The notes beneath the pieces are model-generated. The model ran no database searches. It had not been told where the DNA came from and worked only from the letters and a program-made list of their open reading frames with translations. From Jacaranda mimosifolia (Eukaryota > Streptophyta > Magnoliopsida > Lamiales > Bignoniaceae), in assembly GCA_018894105.1 (NCBI GenBank), contig CM032119.1, positions 16,137,246-16,201,245 of the forward strand: a DNA stretch of 64,000 nt, given 5' to 3'. Every line of letters starts with the position of its first letter. The first letter of the stretch is position 1. A program made the position numbers and the translations under genes. Below, in pieces: positions 47,350-60,427 of the stretch.

Positions 47350-50322
47350 AACTAATCCTACCAAAGTTAGATTTTGATTTAATACCTAATCTTTCTCTAA
47401 TGCACACAAATTTCTTTTCTTCCAAGGCTTTAGTAAAAGTATTTGTAAGCTGATTTTCATTAGAAACAAAATCAATTGATATATCACCTTTATTCAAATG
47501 ATCACACAAAAAAAGGTATTTAGTTCCAATATGTTTCGTGCGTGAATGCAAAGCTGGATTTTTTGAGATGCTAGTAGCACTGGAACTATCATATAAAATG
47601 GGCACGCAAGGCACATTAACATCAAAATCATGCAAGATACATTTTATCCATAATGCCTAGGTGCAGTAATTTCCCAAGGCCATGTATTCTGCTTCAGTTG
47701 TGGATAATACAACTATGGTTTGCTTTCTACTTCACCATGAAACCAGATAATTTTCCAGCAGTTGGCAACCATTGCTAGTACTTTTCCTATCTATCTTGCA
47801 ACCATCATAATCCGCATCAGAATAACTTATGAAATTAGAAAATTTAGAATGTGGATACCATAAGCCATAGTTAGATGTTTCCTTAAGATATCTCAATATT
47901 CTTTTAACAGCATTTAAATTAGATTCCTTTAGATTGGACTGGAATCTAGCACATAAACATGTTGAAAACATAATATCTGGATGACTTGTAGTTAAATAGA
48001 GTAAACTACCAATCATACCTATATAGACTTTTTCGTCTACATTCTTATTGCCCTCATCAAGTTTTAGTCTAGTATTTGTACTCATGGGAGTGGTTTTAGG
48101 GTTGCATTCACTCATTCTGAACTTCTTTAGAAGCTCTATTGTATACTTTTCTTGCGAGATGAATATCCCTTTTTGAGATTGCTTCACTTGAGGTCCCAAT
48201 AAGAAATTGAGCTCTCCTATTAAACTAATCTCAAATTCCTGTTTTATTTGCTCGGCGAACCCTTGATAAAGTAGATCATTAGTAGCACAAAAAATGATGC
48301 CATTGATATGAATTTGAACAATAAGAGAACCATTTTCTTGGTGCTTAGTGAACAGTATGGTTTCTAAGATTCCAATAGAAAAACCATTATTTGTGAGAAA
48401 ATTACTCAACCGATCATACCAAGCCCTAAGGGCTTGTTTTAGTCCATATAAAGTGTTTGTTAGTTTAATAACATGATGAGCAAAAATTTTATTTTTGAAA
48501 TCGGGGGGTTGCTCAACATAAACTTCTTCTTTTATGAATCCGTTTAGAAAAGCACTTTTTACATCTATTCAATAGAGTATAAAGTTTTTATGAAAAGCAA
48601 AGACAAGAAGCATTCCAATTGATTTTAACCTTGCAATCTTGCAATTGGAGCTAACATTTCATCATAGTTAATGCCCTCCTACTGACTGTAGCCTTTTGCT
48701 ACAAGTCTGGCTTTATTCCAAGTAACTTTACCGATTTTATCCAGTTTATTTCTAAACACTCACTTGGTACCAATAGCTGGATGGTCTAATGGTTGTTCTG
48801 CCAACTTTAAGACTTCATTTTTTTCAAATTGAGCTAATTCTTCCTTCATTGTTTCAATCCAAAATGGATCTTTTAGTGCCTCTTTGACATCTTTTAGGTT
48901 TAATCATTAAAATGATAGCACAATATGACTCCTCTGGTGAAACTTGTCTAGCTTTTGATTTGGTAGTTATTCTAGCTTGAGGATCTTTAATGATTCTGTC
49001 AGTAGGGTGACATGAAGCATGTTTAAACTTTATGGTTCTTTGTTTAGTCGTATCTATTGACTCACTGGAATCAGGTTCATTAGTGGGATTTGTTTCCTCA
49101 CATGATTCCGATTTCTCTTGATTTGATGTTGATGGCTCACGGTCTGAAATATTGATTGGTTTTTCGAATCTTGCAACTTCTTTGCTCAAGGTTTTCTTGG
49201 GATAAGATGGGTTAGTTTCATCAACATAACATGTATGGATTCTTGAACCATTATTTTCCTCTTAATAAAATACCCGATATGCTTTACTATTTATTGAGTA
49301 ACCAACAAATATAGCTTCATGAACTTTGGGATCAAACTTTGCCAAATAATATCTATCATTTAGAATGTAACATTTACAACCAAAGACATGGAAATAAGAA
49401 ATATTGGGGACTTTACCGTGCCAAAATTTATATGTGGTTTTTCTCAAAAGTGGTCTCAAGAAAACATGATTTGACACATAACAAGCTATATTTACGGCTT
49501 CACCTTAAAGGATTTTGAGAGATCATATTTATTAAGCATGATTCTTGCAACTTCTTGCAAATTTTGATTTTTCCTTTCAAAAATCCAATTTTGTTAGGGA
49601 GTCTTAGGAGTAGAAAAATCATGAATGTAACCATGTTCTTCACAAAATAAACTAAAATTTATTTCATGAAACTCAATTCTATGGTTATTTTGAATTTCTT
49701 AATGTAATAACCCTCTTCATTTTGAAGCCTTTTAGTAAGTGGAATGAAAGCATTTAGAGTATCATTTTTATGAGCAAGGAATAGAACCCTCATAAAACAA
49801 GTATAATCATCTACTATGACAAACACATATCTTTTATCTTAAAGAGAAGCGTTTGTCATAAGTTCGAATAGGTTAATATGTAGAAGTTCTACTAGTCTGA
49901 AAGCTGTGACCTCACTCTTTGGTTTGAAAGATGTTCAAATTTGCTTCCCCTTTTGGCATGCATCATATATCCTGTCCTTAGAGAAGTTTAACTTTGGTAC
50001 CCCTTTAACAAGATCTTTCTTTGTGGGATGAGATATACGTTTCATATTTACGTAGGCCAATCTCCCATGCAATTTCCAACGTTCTTCATCTAAAATAGCT
50101 AAACACTCCACATTTTGATAGGTAAAATCATCAAGGGTTATATAATAAACATTTCCATTCCTGGCAGCAGTAAATACTAGTTTCTCATTTTCTAAATAAC
50201 ACAGTGAGAAGGATGGAGTTTAACCTCATAAGTAAGTTATGCTCAAGGCCCTCAACAAGCCATACATTATTAATAGAAGTACAATTTGCTTACTAATGGT
50301 ACCTTTACCTATTGATATAGAT
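47350..50322 (-). pseudogene. Pol region of the Sirevirus-type element, partial and broken
   Basis: On the - strand, in order: a GAG-pre-integrase and integrase zinc-binding region (about 50320-49860), integrase core and C-terminal part (49860-49190, with FHVFGCKCY), a variable linker (49189-48850), reverse transcriptase (about 48850-48000, with a long open piece 48409-47732) and RNase H (about 47830-47350, with YSDADYDGCKIDRKSTS and ALHSRTKHIG). The Copia order integrase-RT-RNase H is kept. Stops lie between the open pieces. Confidence 0.85.
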
Positions 50323-52747
50323 AGCCCAACAGGCCCAACCTGATAACATTTGATCAGTCCAAAGATATGATTTGGAATAGCCCAATTAGTTGTCAGGCCT
50401 AGCCTATCAGTTATCGACCAAGTTATCGACCGAACCCAACCTCATTGGGCCTTTCTGCTAGCATGAGTATTGATATCTTGCCTGGTCGACCAGAGTTTGG
50501 TGACTAAATCGATGATGGTTATTAAGCACTCAACGAGAAAGATCTGAATCCAGCAGAGTTCCATCAACATTTTTGGAGTCTGTGCAAGCGACTTACAGGC
50601 AGACAGTCACCTTAACCTAAGAGGTTGAATCGATGCGACCATTTCGCTACCCCATTGAATGCTCTGACAAGCGTCATGCCTCTGTATTAATGGCGTATGC
50701 TACCAATAGTATCCCCTTTTCTATCGCGCTAGAGTAGTACACGCCTCCTATGTATCACCATATCCTAAGGAGCTGGAGGAAGCGCCACCTGGAACAATAC
50801 ACAAATTGGAGAAGGCTTAATGGTCCTCGGGCAAGGATGAAGGCTCTTTCTATACACACAAGGGTATCATGGACATTCTACCTCACCTGAAAGGCTATAA
50901 ATAACCCATTGCCACTCTTCAGCAAGGTAGGCTCGTTATCACTTAAAGCTCTCACTTTTCTGCTCTACCTTTTAGTTGAATATATACTGACTTGAGCGTC
51001 GAAGTGCCTCATCGGCTAGCCTGATGTATGCTATTGGTTGCAGGAGTCGATCCAATCACATTATAAAGCTAATTTCTCTACCTCACTCCTAGTTGATTGG
51101 ATTGGATCACAACCCAAAACACTACTTAGTAGTCCACACCATCATCATTTGGCATCGTATGTGGAAAAGTTTAAGTCCGTAATAAAGAAAAAATGGTTAA
51201 CACTAGGTGAGCCATTTTTGAAAAGAAGGAGAACTGGAGATCCCCAACCCCTCTTCCTTAACCCTAACAAGAGCCAGATGTGGCTGGACCTAACTCTCAG
51301 CCAGAACAAGTAGTCACCTTGACTATGTCACAGCTCATGCAGTTGATAAGCGAGCAGATATTAACTCAATTATCAGCTGCCCTCAATAGGGATAACAATC
51401 AACCTGGCATAACTGCTAGTGCCACTCCTTAATCTTCACAGTGCGAGAAGAGGCCCCCAAGAGAAGAGAGGTATAGACTAGAGGCTAGAAGGCCCCCTAC
51501 CTTACAGAAAGATAGCTAGGGATGATTCCCAATGGAAGAACCTCGACCTAACCCTTGAGAAGAAGTGGCCGATTCAGTGGATCAACTCGCTCAACCTATT
51601 TCAGCCTTGTAGCTCGATAGGTTCAAGCGCCTAAGACCTTAGATGAACCAAAATCTATCCCAGGCTGATTGAGAAGAATGGGAAGAAGTATCCTACTAAG
51701 TACAACAATTGAACAGACATTTGAAGGAGATTTCGAGGAGGAACTTAGACAGGAACCCTAACTATGATGGTGCTCCCCAGCTTCATCAAGAGCGAGAGTC
51801 GCCATTCATACAAGAGATAATTAATGAGCACATAGCTGTCGATGCCAAGGTTTCTACAAGTCTGCCCAGGTATGATGGCTCATCGGACCCGAATGAGCAT
51901 CTATTATAGTCCGAGCACATGATACAGCTCTACGGCACAATAAGTTCATCTACGCAAAAATGATGGTCATCACATTCCAAGGAATTGCACTTGACTGGTT
52001 TGTTAAATTGAAGCCAACGCCGATCTACTCGTATGACCAACTTTGCGACAAGTTTCTCAACTAGTTCGCTAGTTGAAGGAAAGCGAAGCTCTCCCACACT
52101 CATCTGCACACTATTAAACTGAACGAGGGAGAGTCCCTTCACGATTTCCTCACTCGATTCAACACTGAATTTTTGAAGATTAATAGTCCCATATCAAATT
52201 TTTGATCAACATCATTTTCCTGGGCCTCCGACATAAAAAATTCTCCAATGCATTGGTCTAGGAGTGACCAAGGACAATGGAGGAGTTGTTTGACCTAACA
52301 GATTGGTACATGACCTAAGAGGACATAAACAAACTTAAATATGGTAATCAGGACAACAACAAGAAGAAGACTAAAGAAAAAGATGATCATTGATCTCTAA
52401 TTAAATGCTTCCACAACTAAACTCCACTCAACACTGCTAGAAAAGAGGTGGTGATTGCCATTCAGCATGACAACCTCCTCAAAAAATCCTAGGGAATTGA
52501 CCGAAATGGAAGCGATGAAGAGATCCAAAAAATACTATCACTTCCATATGAAGAAAAATCATGACGCGGAGTATTATTTCAATCTTCACGATGAAATTGA
52601 AAGGCTGATCCAACAAGGGCACTTGAAGAAATTTGTTGATGAAAGAGCCAGATAGGAGATGGGCCAAACCAACCAGACTCCTTGTAGAGAAAAGTCGGTT
52701 AGCTCGAGGAAAGAAGATAAGGTAAAGAAGTCTGCCCATGATTCCCG
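50323..52747 (+). mobile_element. Gypsy retrotransposon, left part (LTR and gag)
   Basis: An LTR-like region (about 50323-51100) has a TATA box (GCTATAAATAACC, about 50892) and then GACTTGAGCGTCGAAGTGCC, the conserved block of plant Tat-lineage Gypsy LTRs. A gag region follows (51320-52747) with PRYDGSSDPNEHL and a Lys-rich end near HFHMKKNHDAEYYF. Gag has many stops. The element is interrupted at 52747 by Copia-2 and resumes at 62723. The LTR edges are uncertain because the partner lies outside the window. Confidence 0.75.
51320..52747 (+). pseudogene. Gypsy gag (degenerate, interrupted)
   Basis: Retrotransposon gag with readable pieces at 51709-51909 (PRYDGSSDPNEHL) and 52455-52655 (KKNHDAEYYFNLHDEIERLI), the latter being the region before protease in this lineage. 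In-frame stops are frequent. The continuous order gag-protease is restored if the Copia element is removed in thought. Confidence 0.75.
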
Positions 52748-54968
52748 TAAAAGTAAGTAAGGTACTAGGATCCAATAATAAAACTTTAAAAGTTTAAATA
52801 AACTAGTGCTTACAAGCAACCAAGGATCTAAACATGTTTTAGAATTCAGATTTTGTTCAAGAGTTGCTTTAAGAGCTTAAATCCAAAGGTAGATTGAAAA
52901 ACTCATTTTTCAAATAGAATCTACCAAACAGTGGCGTAGCTGGAAGCAAGCATATTTTGATTGACTCAGAACTCTCCAAAAATGCTAAACAAAATCCAGC
53001 AAATGCTCAACACCCTGAGGAAGCTGTTGGAATAAGTTTTAGCTCAAATTTTTTTCTGGATCTGCTAAAATAAAATTGACAAGGGACTAGTCTTGTAGGT
53101 GGGTCTCCAAAAGCTTAGCAAACTAAGTGTTTTGCCTCAATCAAAATAATCAACACACCAATCCAAATCCTACTACTTTTAGCTGTAGAACGAGATGAGA
53201 GGAAAATTTTTGGGAAGAGAGAAGAAGAAGAAGGTGATCTTTAACACATGATGAACACCTTTGAAAATGTAGGAAAAAGTGAGAATCTAATTCTTCACTT
53301 GCATAATGTGTGTGTTGCCACCCCCTCACTCTATATCTATATATATAGTGAAGATGATATGATGCCAAATCACACCTTTCTCAAGGAGGGTGGACCGCCA
53401 ACCATTCATGCAATGCATGCTTAGTTGGCAAATTCAAATCTAATTTGAATTTGTGTGTATTTGAATTACATTTGAAATTTAATTTCAAATTAATTAAATG
53501 CCACATTAAAATGATCCTATCATTTGAATTTTTCCTGCAAAGAATATTCCCCACATTAATTAAATTAAAAAATTTAATTTAATTAATTAATAATTAACTT
53601 AACTCTTAAGTCAACTAGCTTAACTCTTTAAGCTTAATTTTGTTAACTTGACTCTTTAAGTTGACTTGATCAATTGATGGTCACATGGCACCAAATATTT
53701 AACTCTTTAATTATTGGTCTAATTTAACTCCTTAAATTAGTTGATCAATTTAACACTTAAATTAATCAAACCAAAATTGACCTCAATTTCAATTACCCAA
53801 AAATCAGTCTTCATGGAGAGAATTTTCTAATACTTATAAAGTACCTCCATTACCTAGGAAATGTAATTAGTTTTTGTGTATGACCCAATAGGTTCTACCA
53901 TTCATTGGACATAGGCTCACGACTTCTTGTGACTTTTGAATACCGTATATTCATTTTAGTTTAAACTTCTTTAAACTAATCGACTCAATTCAATTAGTCT
54001 CCATTAATTAAATAGTACCCAATCTCTATGGTCGATAAACCTCAAGCCCATAGAGCCCAACTAATTAGCCGAAATGAATGCTTTTGGAGAACCGCCATAG
54101 CTCTGCATGTACCATGCAAATACAATCCTTTTGTTTCCTATCTCCTAAAACAGGCCTAAGGCAAGATATTTGTCGGCTCCTTAATAGCCTCGATACTATG
54201 TCTCTATTCCCAATATTCAATTCCACTTTATGACCTAATCTTTGGAAAAACTCTTTTCCAAATTGTCATACTACCTTGGGCAATGATTTCTTGGAATCGA
54301 TCATTATAGAATACATAGAAGATGTACTCACCCTTCACAAAGATGAGGACTCAAATTCTATCTTAGATCTCATAAATCTCCATATCTAAGTAGCTCATGC
54401 CCAATCACCACTCGAACGGCCCGCTAAGTGACCAAGGATGAGTCAAAGCGTGAGGACCTACGCACAAGGTTACCATGGATCCTCAGGTCAAAGGACTAAT
54501 TACATACGTTAGTGTAAGCGGGAGAATTTGCCACCACCGACTTGCCATTCTAGCTATCTAATGGATTCTTTGGTGGATCTTCAGTACCTTGTTCCTTAAC
54601 AAGCATCCAGTGACACCATCCATATCTCATATGGGATTGCTCATGGAACAGAACAATATCTAACTCCTTGGATCTATGTATTGTCAGTGCAAGTCTATCC
54701 GAATCTTAGATACCCTATCTCATAAAATCCTACGACTTAGAAGATTTAAGATAAAGACCGTATAATACTTATTCCATGATCACCACCCAGTGTGTGACCA
54801 AGTCCCATAGTCATGAGTCATCTAAGGGCTTCAACCAAATGCTAGTGAAGTAAATATAAGCATAAGATAAAGATGGCCATATTATTAATATCATTCAATC
54901 AAGATTGTAATATAAGTGAAATAGTTTATAACGCCAATCTAATTGGCTTGCTGGGCACTATTCCAACA
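52748..54968 (-). repeat. 3' LTR of Copia-2
   Basis: On the - strand it begins TGTTGGAATAGTGCCC after the polypurine tract and ends CTTACTTTTA. It pairs with 60428-62722. Confidence 0.9.
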
Positions 54969-54980
54969 ATCTCCCACTTA
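54969..54980 (-). other. Polypurine tract of Copia-2
   Basis: On the - strand AAGTGGGAGAT directly precedes the 3' LTR, as in Copia-1. Confidence 0.8.
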
Positions 54981-54984
54981 CCCT

Positions 54985-55600
54985 AAAGCTAATTCCCCAT
55001 AGCCTTAAGACCCATCTTCTCAAGATGTCCTTCAAAGACCTTTTGCAATAGGGGTTTAGTCAGTGGATTTGCTATATTATCTTCTGAGGTAACTCTCTCT
55101 ACTCGGATGTTGCCTTTATCAATGATTCCCTGATTAAATGATATTACCTCAATATGTGCTTGGATCGCTGATGAGATCTTGCCTCTTTTGCTTGCGTAAC
55201 TACCCCATTGTTGTCACAGAAGATAACTGCTAGCTCAGCAATGCTAGACACTACATTCAATTTTTGATGAAGTTTTTCATCCAAATGCCTTCTTTTGTAG
55301 CTTCTAAAGCCGCAATATATTCAGCCTCTGTGGTAGAGTTGGCCATGGTATCTTGCTTGGATTTCTTCCAACTTACCGCACCGCCATTAAGGTAAAATAT
55401 GAATCTAGAAGTAGATTTTAGGTTATCTACATCAGATTGAAAACTTGAATTCAAAACCCCTTCCAGTTTCAATTCTCCACCGTCATAAACTAAAAACAAG
55501 TAGTCATTCTCAAGTACTTAAGGATTGCTTTTATGTCTATTCAGTAACTTTCACTGGGATTGGATTGGAAACGGCTCGTAACAATTAAAGCGTGTGCCAT
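54985..55600 (-). pseudogene. Copia-2 RNase H (degenerate)
   Basis: An 80-residue open piece (55499-55257) carries GGAVSWKKSKQ and NSTTEAEYIAALEATKE, the conserved end of Copia RNase H with its catalytic E-A-E-Y region. Flanking parts are broken by stops. Confidence 0.85.
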
Positions 55601-56684
55601 ATCCGATCTTGTACATTAAACTGCATAACTTATGCTCCCAATGTAAAGGTATAACGTATGTAGGACATTAATTGTTTCTTGTCATTAGTCTTAGGGGCCA
55701 TCAACTTAGAGATACGAATGTCATGTCCCATAAGAATGAATCCTTTTTTTAGATTCTTCCATACTAAACCTCTTTAGTATCTTATCAATGTACGGGGTTC
55801 GAAAAGCCTTAGCATCCTTCTCGATCTATCTCTATTGATACATATTCCTAATATAAAGGAAGTTTCTCCCAAATCCTTCATGGAGAATTGAGTAGATAAC
55901 TATGTTTTATTATACTCTAGCATTCCTACCTTATTCCCAATGAGAAGGATGTTATTGACACAAAGCACAATAAACTATACACTACTCCTACTAGCCTTTA
56001 TATACACATACACACACACACACATATTTTATACACATTTTTGACAAAGCCAAATAATTTGACTATCTTGTCAAAACGCATGTTCCAACTTTGGGATGCT
56101 TGTTTGAGTCTATAAATGGATCTCTAGAGTTTGCAAACCTTTTGCTCACTCCCCTTGTATGTAAAACCTTATGGTTGCTCCATATAAATTTCTTCTTCAA
56201 TATCTCCATTGAGAAAAGCAATTTTTACATCCATTTGCCATATCTCATAGCCATAATATGCGGCTATGGCAAGTAGAACCCAAATGGACTTAGGCATTGT
56301 GATCAGTGAAAAGGTTTCCTCAAAATTGATATAAGGTCTTTGAGTGTAACCCTTTGCCACTAGTCGCGCCTTAAAAATTGCTACTTCTCCATCGACTTTA
56401 AGCTTTCGCTTATAGATCCACTTGCAACTGATAGGAACTATTCCCTTTAGTGGATCTACCAAAGTCCATACTTTATTGGAGTACATAGAATCCATTTCAG
56501 ATCTCATGGCATCTTGCCAATGTCCCGAGTTTATGTCAAACATAGCTTCATCGTAGCTCTTAGGATCATTATCCAATTGGCCTATTTCATAAAGAAATCC
56601 GAACCTTTTGGGTTGCTTCTTGACTTGGTCCAACCTTCTAAGAAGATGTGTGTGAGGATCTTGTTGCTCATTTATTTCCACCAC
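55601..56684 (-). pseudogene. Copia-2 reverse transcriptase (partly open)
   Basis: A 171-residue open piece (56684-56169) holds the N-terminal half of the RT domain: WQDAMRSEMDSMYSNKVW, KWIYKRKL, RLVAKGYTQ and WQMDVKIAFLNGDIEEEIYM, the first of the catalytic aspartates being in QMDVK. The second half, to about 55600, is frameshifted. Confidence 0.9.
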
Positions 56685-56699
56685 TTGTGGAATTTTATG

Positions 56700-57335
56700 A
56701 TCATCTTAAACTTTATTAAGTTCAACAACAACGCCATTTCTATCTAATAGAAATTACTTTTCCAAAAAGTAGGTGTTTCTCGAGACAAACACCTTTTGTT
56801 CCAAGGGATCATAGAAGTAATAACCCAATGACTATTTTGGGTATCCCACAAACCTGCACAAGGTGGATCTACTATCCAACTTATCTCTTACTGTCCATCT
56901 CACATAGGTAGGAGATCCCCAAATCTTAAGACATTGGTAAGAGGGTCCTTTGCCATACCACATCTTATGCGATATTTTTGGCACTAACTTTGAAGGTACT
57001 ATATTTAGTATTTTCGCTGCAGTTTGTAAAGCATATCCCCAAAAGGATATGGGCACATAAAAAAAACACGTCACAGAACATACCACGTCTAACAAAGTAA
57101 GGTTTTTCCTTTCGGTTACTCCATTGTGTGGGGTATGCCGGGTGGAGTCCATCATGAGAGAATCCCATTCTCTCTTAGATAATCTAAGAACTCAGTACTC
57201 AAGTATTCTCCTCCTTGATTGAATATGCATTAGTGAAGGTCGAGAATCTGGTATGTATAATCCATTATTCAATGTACCTTGTGCAATTAAAAACTCATTC
57301 TTTAATACTTTCAATACACTATTCGATATAGAAAA
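56700..57335 (-). pseudogene. Copia-2 integrase (degenerate, shortened)
   Basis: Open pieces at 57155-56832 carry HNGVTERKN and GYALQTAAKILN with the KMWYGKGPSY region, that is, the end of the integrase core and its C-terminal part. The zinc-binding part and the first catalytic Asp are missing compared with Copia-1, pointing to an internal deletion near 57190. Confidence 0.8.
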
Positions 57336-57336
57336 A

Positions 57337-57720
57337 TCAAATCTTGGGTATTGAAACAATGTTCTTAGCAAGTTGGGGTACATAATAACAAGGATTTAAC
57401 TTAATACAAGCATTCTCCAAGTCTAACTTTGTTATGCCTTGGACCATGGCGGCAACTTTTGCTCTACTCCTAAGGCAGAGGATCATATCCCCTTTATATA
57501 AACTCTTTCTTCTTTCCATCCCCTGTAATGAATTACAAAGGTGAGAAACACATGCTGTATCAAATATCCATGAGGAAGAATTAGTTGTTAAGTGCATTTC
57601 AATGAAGTACATACCCTTCCCAAGGAGGGCAAGGTATTTTTTGCAGTTTTTTTTCTAATGCCCATTTTAGCCACAGTATAAACAAGATGCATTGGTCATA
57701 TCACCTTTTTTTTTCTCAAC
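57337..57720 (-). pseudogene. Copia-2 zinc knuckle and protease (degenerate)
   Basis: On the - strand, a damaged zinc knuckle of gag (near 57690-57640) is followed by the protease with SSWIFDTACVSHLC; the usual active site is DTG or DSG, so the Gly is replaced here. A long open piece spans 57612-57337. Confidence 0.75.
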
Positions 57721-57795
57721 TCCCCCTTAACCCTTCAAGGGTTGCTTCCTTTTTGAGGAAGAACTTTTCTTTCTCTTACCTCCCTTTCTTGGACC

Positions 57796-58450
57796 CTAAG
57801 GGCCCTTTGACTTAAAGGCGAAAGCAATCAAAAGAGGCTTTTCCTTTTTCATAGTTTCCTCAGTGGTCACAAGTAAGTTCACCAATTCATTAATTGTAGC
57901 CTCTTGCGTGGACATATTGAAGTTCATAACAAATTGGTCGAATGGAAGGGGTAATGATCGGAGGATCGAATCCACATAAAGGTCATTATCCATGACCACA
58001 TCAAGTTGTTCAATCTTCTCGATGATCCCTATCATCTTGAGGCCGTGATCATAAACATTAGCACCTTCACCCATCTGTGTTCTAAAGAGCTCCCTCGACA
58101 AAGCAAACCTTTCGTGTCGAGTTTGGACACCATACAACTCTTGTAGGTGTTTATAGATCTCACATACATGTCCCATATGCTCATGAGTCTTTTGAAGCTC
58201 ATTAGTTATGGAAGCCATCATGAGGCATCTTATTTGTAAATCATCATCCACAAGTTTAGCGAACACTTCGCGCGTCTCATTAGTGGCATCGTCACCCAAT
58301 GTGTCCAGTGGACATTGATCAAGGACGTAGGTTCTCTTTTTGGAGTCAAGAATGATTTAAATGTTTCTTAACCAATCATGGAAGTTAGGCCCCATTAGCT
58401 TATTGGTTTCCAAAATACTTGCGAGTAGATTTTTAACTATTTTGATTGAA
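57796..58450 (-). pseudogene. Copia-2 gag (largely open)
   Basis: A 167-residue open piece (58299-57796) is the best-kept gag in the window, with YKHLQELYG, HERFALSRELF, MGEGANVYDH, LDVVMDNDLYVDSILRSLP and a terminal Lys-rich end. An N-terminal part continues to about 58450 past a stop. It assigns the matching fragments in Copia-1. Confidence 0.9.
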
Positions 58451-60412
58451 GATTTTGAAAATCTACAAGAGGCGAAAAAAGAGTATAAGCATGTGATTGA
58501 ATTTTGATATTGAAAAAATGATCATGGTTTTTCAAGCATATTTTTCTCCCATTATTTTTATCAAATCCTTTACCCCCTAGAAGATTTCGGGAAATCTCAT
58601 TTCCTAGTAAAAATCAAGAACCTAAGAACTTGTAAGTGGACTGTTGTGACCAAATGTATATCCACAAATAATCCAAAGATAAGCAACTTTTGCTAATTGC
58701 ATCTTATGTAACTTTTGATACATTTTGCCTCACTGTTTCATGTAGATCCCCTATATGAACAACCTCTACATTACTTGGTGTTAAGTCGAACCTACTAATC
58801 AATCTTTGATTTGAGACAGGCACCACAACAACCCCCCTGTCTGAATGTATAATGTGTGGACGTTTTCAAATCAAACGTGCATCTCATGCTAAGTATATGG
58901 TCACAACTTTTCACCTAACTGTGACCCCCATGACCGAATGTATATCACACAAAGATGGTAGCATCAGCATGCCACATATTAATGGTAGAAGGCATGGATT
59001 TATTAAAACTCCTTTTAATTTGTATCTATTTTGACTTAACATTTGAAAAACAGTTAGACATTCTAAGTTGAGGGTTTTTGCTTGCAAAGATTGCATCATT
59101 TTAATATTTTTATTTAGGTTATCTATATCTTAACCATGCATCTCATACATCAATAGGATATGGAAAGCATAAATAAGTAAATAAGTCTAGCATGCTCTTA
59201 GGGTGGGATGACCATGAGCCTAACCAAGTGGTTCACTTAGAGCCACAGGTGCACAACCTAGTTGAATTTAAGTGGGTTGGTTAAATCTAACTATTACATG
59301 AGTGTATCACATATATTCATGGGTCTTCAAAAGTCTCCATGCCTTTAATGGCCTTCTTTGATCGATGCAACATTTACATGAGAAAGAAATCCTCACTCCT
59401 AGTGATTCTACTCTCATAAATTTTACAAAATAGAATAAAAGAGGCATGCAAGCCCCTATTCAATACAACCCTTTTCAACAACTTAAAACAAATAAAATCA
59501 ATATTAAAGGCTCATGATCATCCCCATTCATTCATCATCCATTCAGCAATTAAATGAACAATAAATAAGTCTAGAGTTAACAATTAATTCCAACAATTAA
59601 ATGCTTATCTCATAAACAAATAATTAGTCAAGCATAACTTTTATGCCATAAATTGAAGATTAACTTTAACCAATTTTTAAAAGCATTCAAAAATGTCAAA
59701 CATAATTTTGAGACCTTATACAACACTTGTGCATCCAATACATGTGATTTAAAATTATTTTGGTCATTAAAGAAGCCCAAATAATGGCTCAAAAATTGCC
59801 ACACGTAAAACTAGGCTTGACTTGGCCGAGCGTGCGTGCGGCTGGTCTGTGACTTTTGGTCACTGCCCCGCCAGCGTGCACGCCTGGCTCGGCAACTGCC
59901 CTATTTTTGGGTTGTGGCCAAGTCAAGCCAATTTTAGCTGAACTTTTATACACCAAAAATTTTAGAACACATTCTAAACACTAAATCACACATTATGGAT
60001 GAATTTCCATATTCAAAACACCTTTTAGAAATGGAAATTTAAGTGCTCAAACATGCTTCCAAAAATTAGTTTAAGAATCATATTCTTCAAAAATCTCCAA
60101 CAAAACTCCATTCAAATTGGATCCAAAAATGACCAAAACATCTAAAGGCCAATCAATACATGCTATATCAACACATAACACCAATTAATCCTAAATCAAC
60201 ATTCAACATTAATCGCTATGAATTAAAGCATACTAATCATATGAATCAATACTTAAAACACATATTAGCATGCTTTTAATTCATCAATCAAGGAGCCATA
60301 TACAACATCATCCAAATTCTCTAATCCATCAATTGAATTAAGAATTTGGTGATACGGATCAATCCATCACATGAATCAATCAAACAAAAAATCCAAATCT
60401 AAGTATGAATTT
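58451..60412 (-). other. Non-coding leader of Copia-2
   Basis: A 1.9-kb leader between primer site and gag, homologous in length and sequence to that of Copia-1. It contains a GC-rich block bounded by a perfect 14-bp inverted repeat (59814-59827 and 59916-59929). Confidence 0.75.
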
Positions 60413-60425
60413 GGCTCCGATACCA
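60413..60425 (-). other. Primer-binding site of Copia-2
   Basis: On the - strand TGGTATCGGAGCC, identical to the site in Copia-1 and complementary to initiator tRNA-Met. Confidence 0.9.
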
Positions 60426-60427
60426 CT

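Larger units (their letters stand above)
43992..50322 (-). mobile_element. Sirevirus-type Copia retrotransposon, 5' part missing
   Basis: Read on the - strand it contains part of pol (about 50320 to 47350), an envelope-like ORF (about 47111 to 45819), a polypurine tract (45291-45305) and a 3' LTR (45290 to 43992). Pol followed by an envelope-like frame upstream of the LTR is the layout of plant SIRE/Maximus Copia elements. Gag, the primer site and the 5' LTR are absent: the element stops at about 50322, where Gypsy LTR-like DNA begins. All frames hold stops, so it is inactive. Confidence 0.8.

Noticed and set aside
50323..51313. A host gene at the Gypsy LTR / gag boundary, including the 91-codon frame at 51038-51313
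   Set aside because: The TATA box plus GACTTGAGCGTC block and the following gag identify this as retrotransposon DNA.
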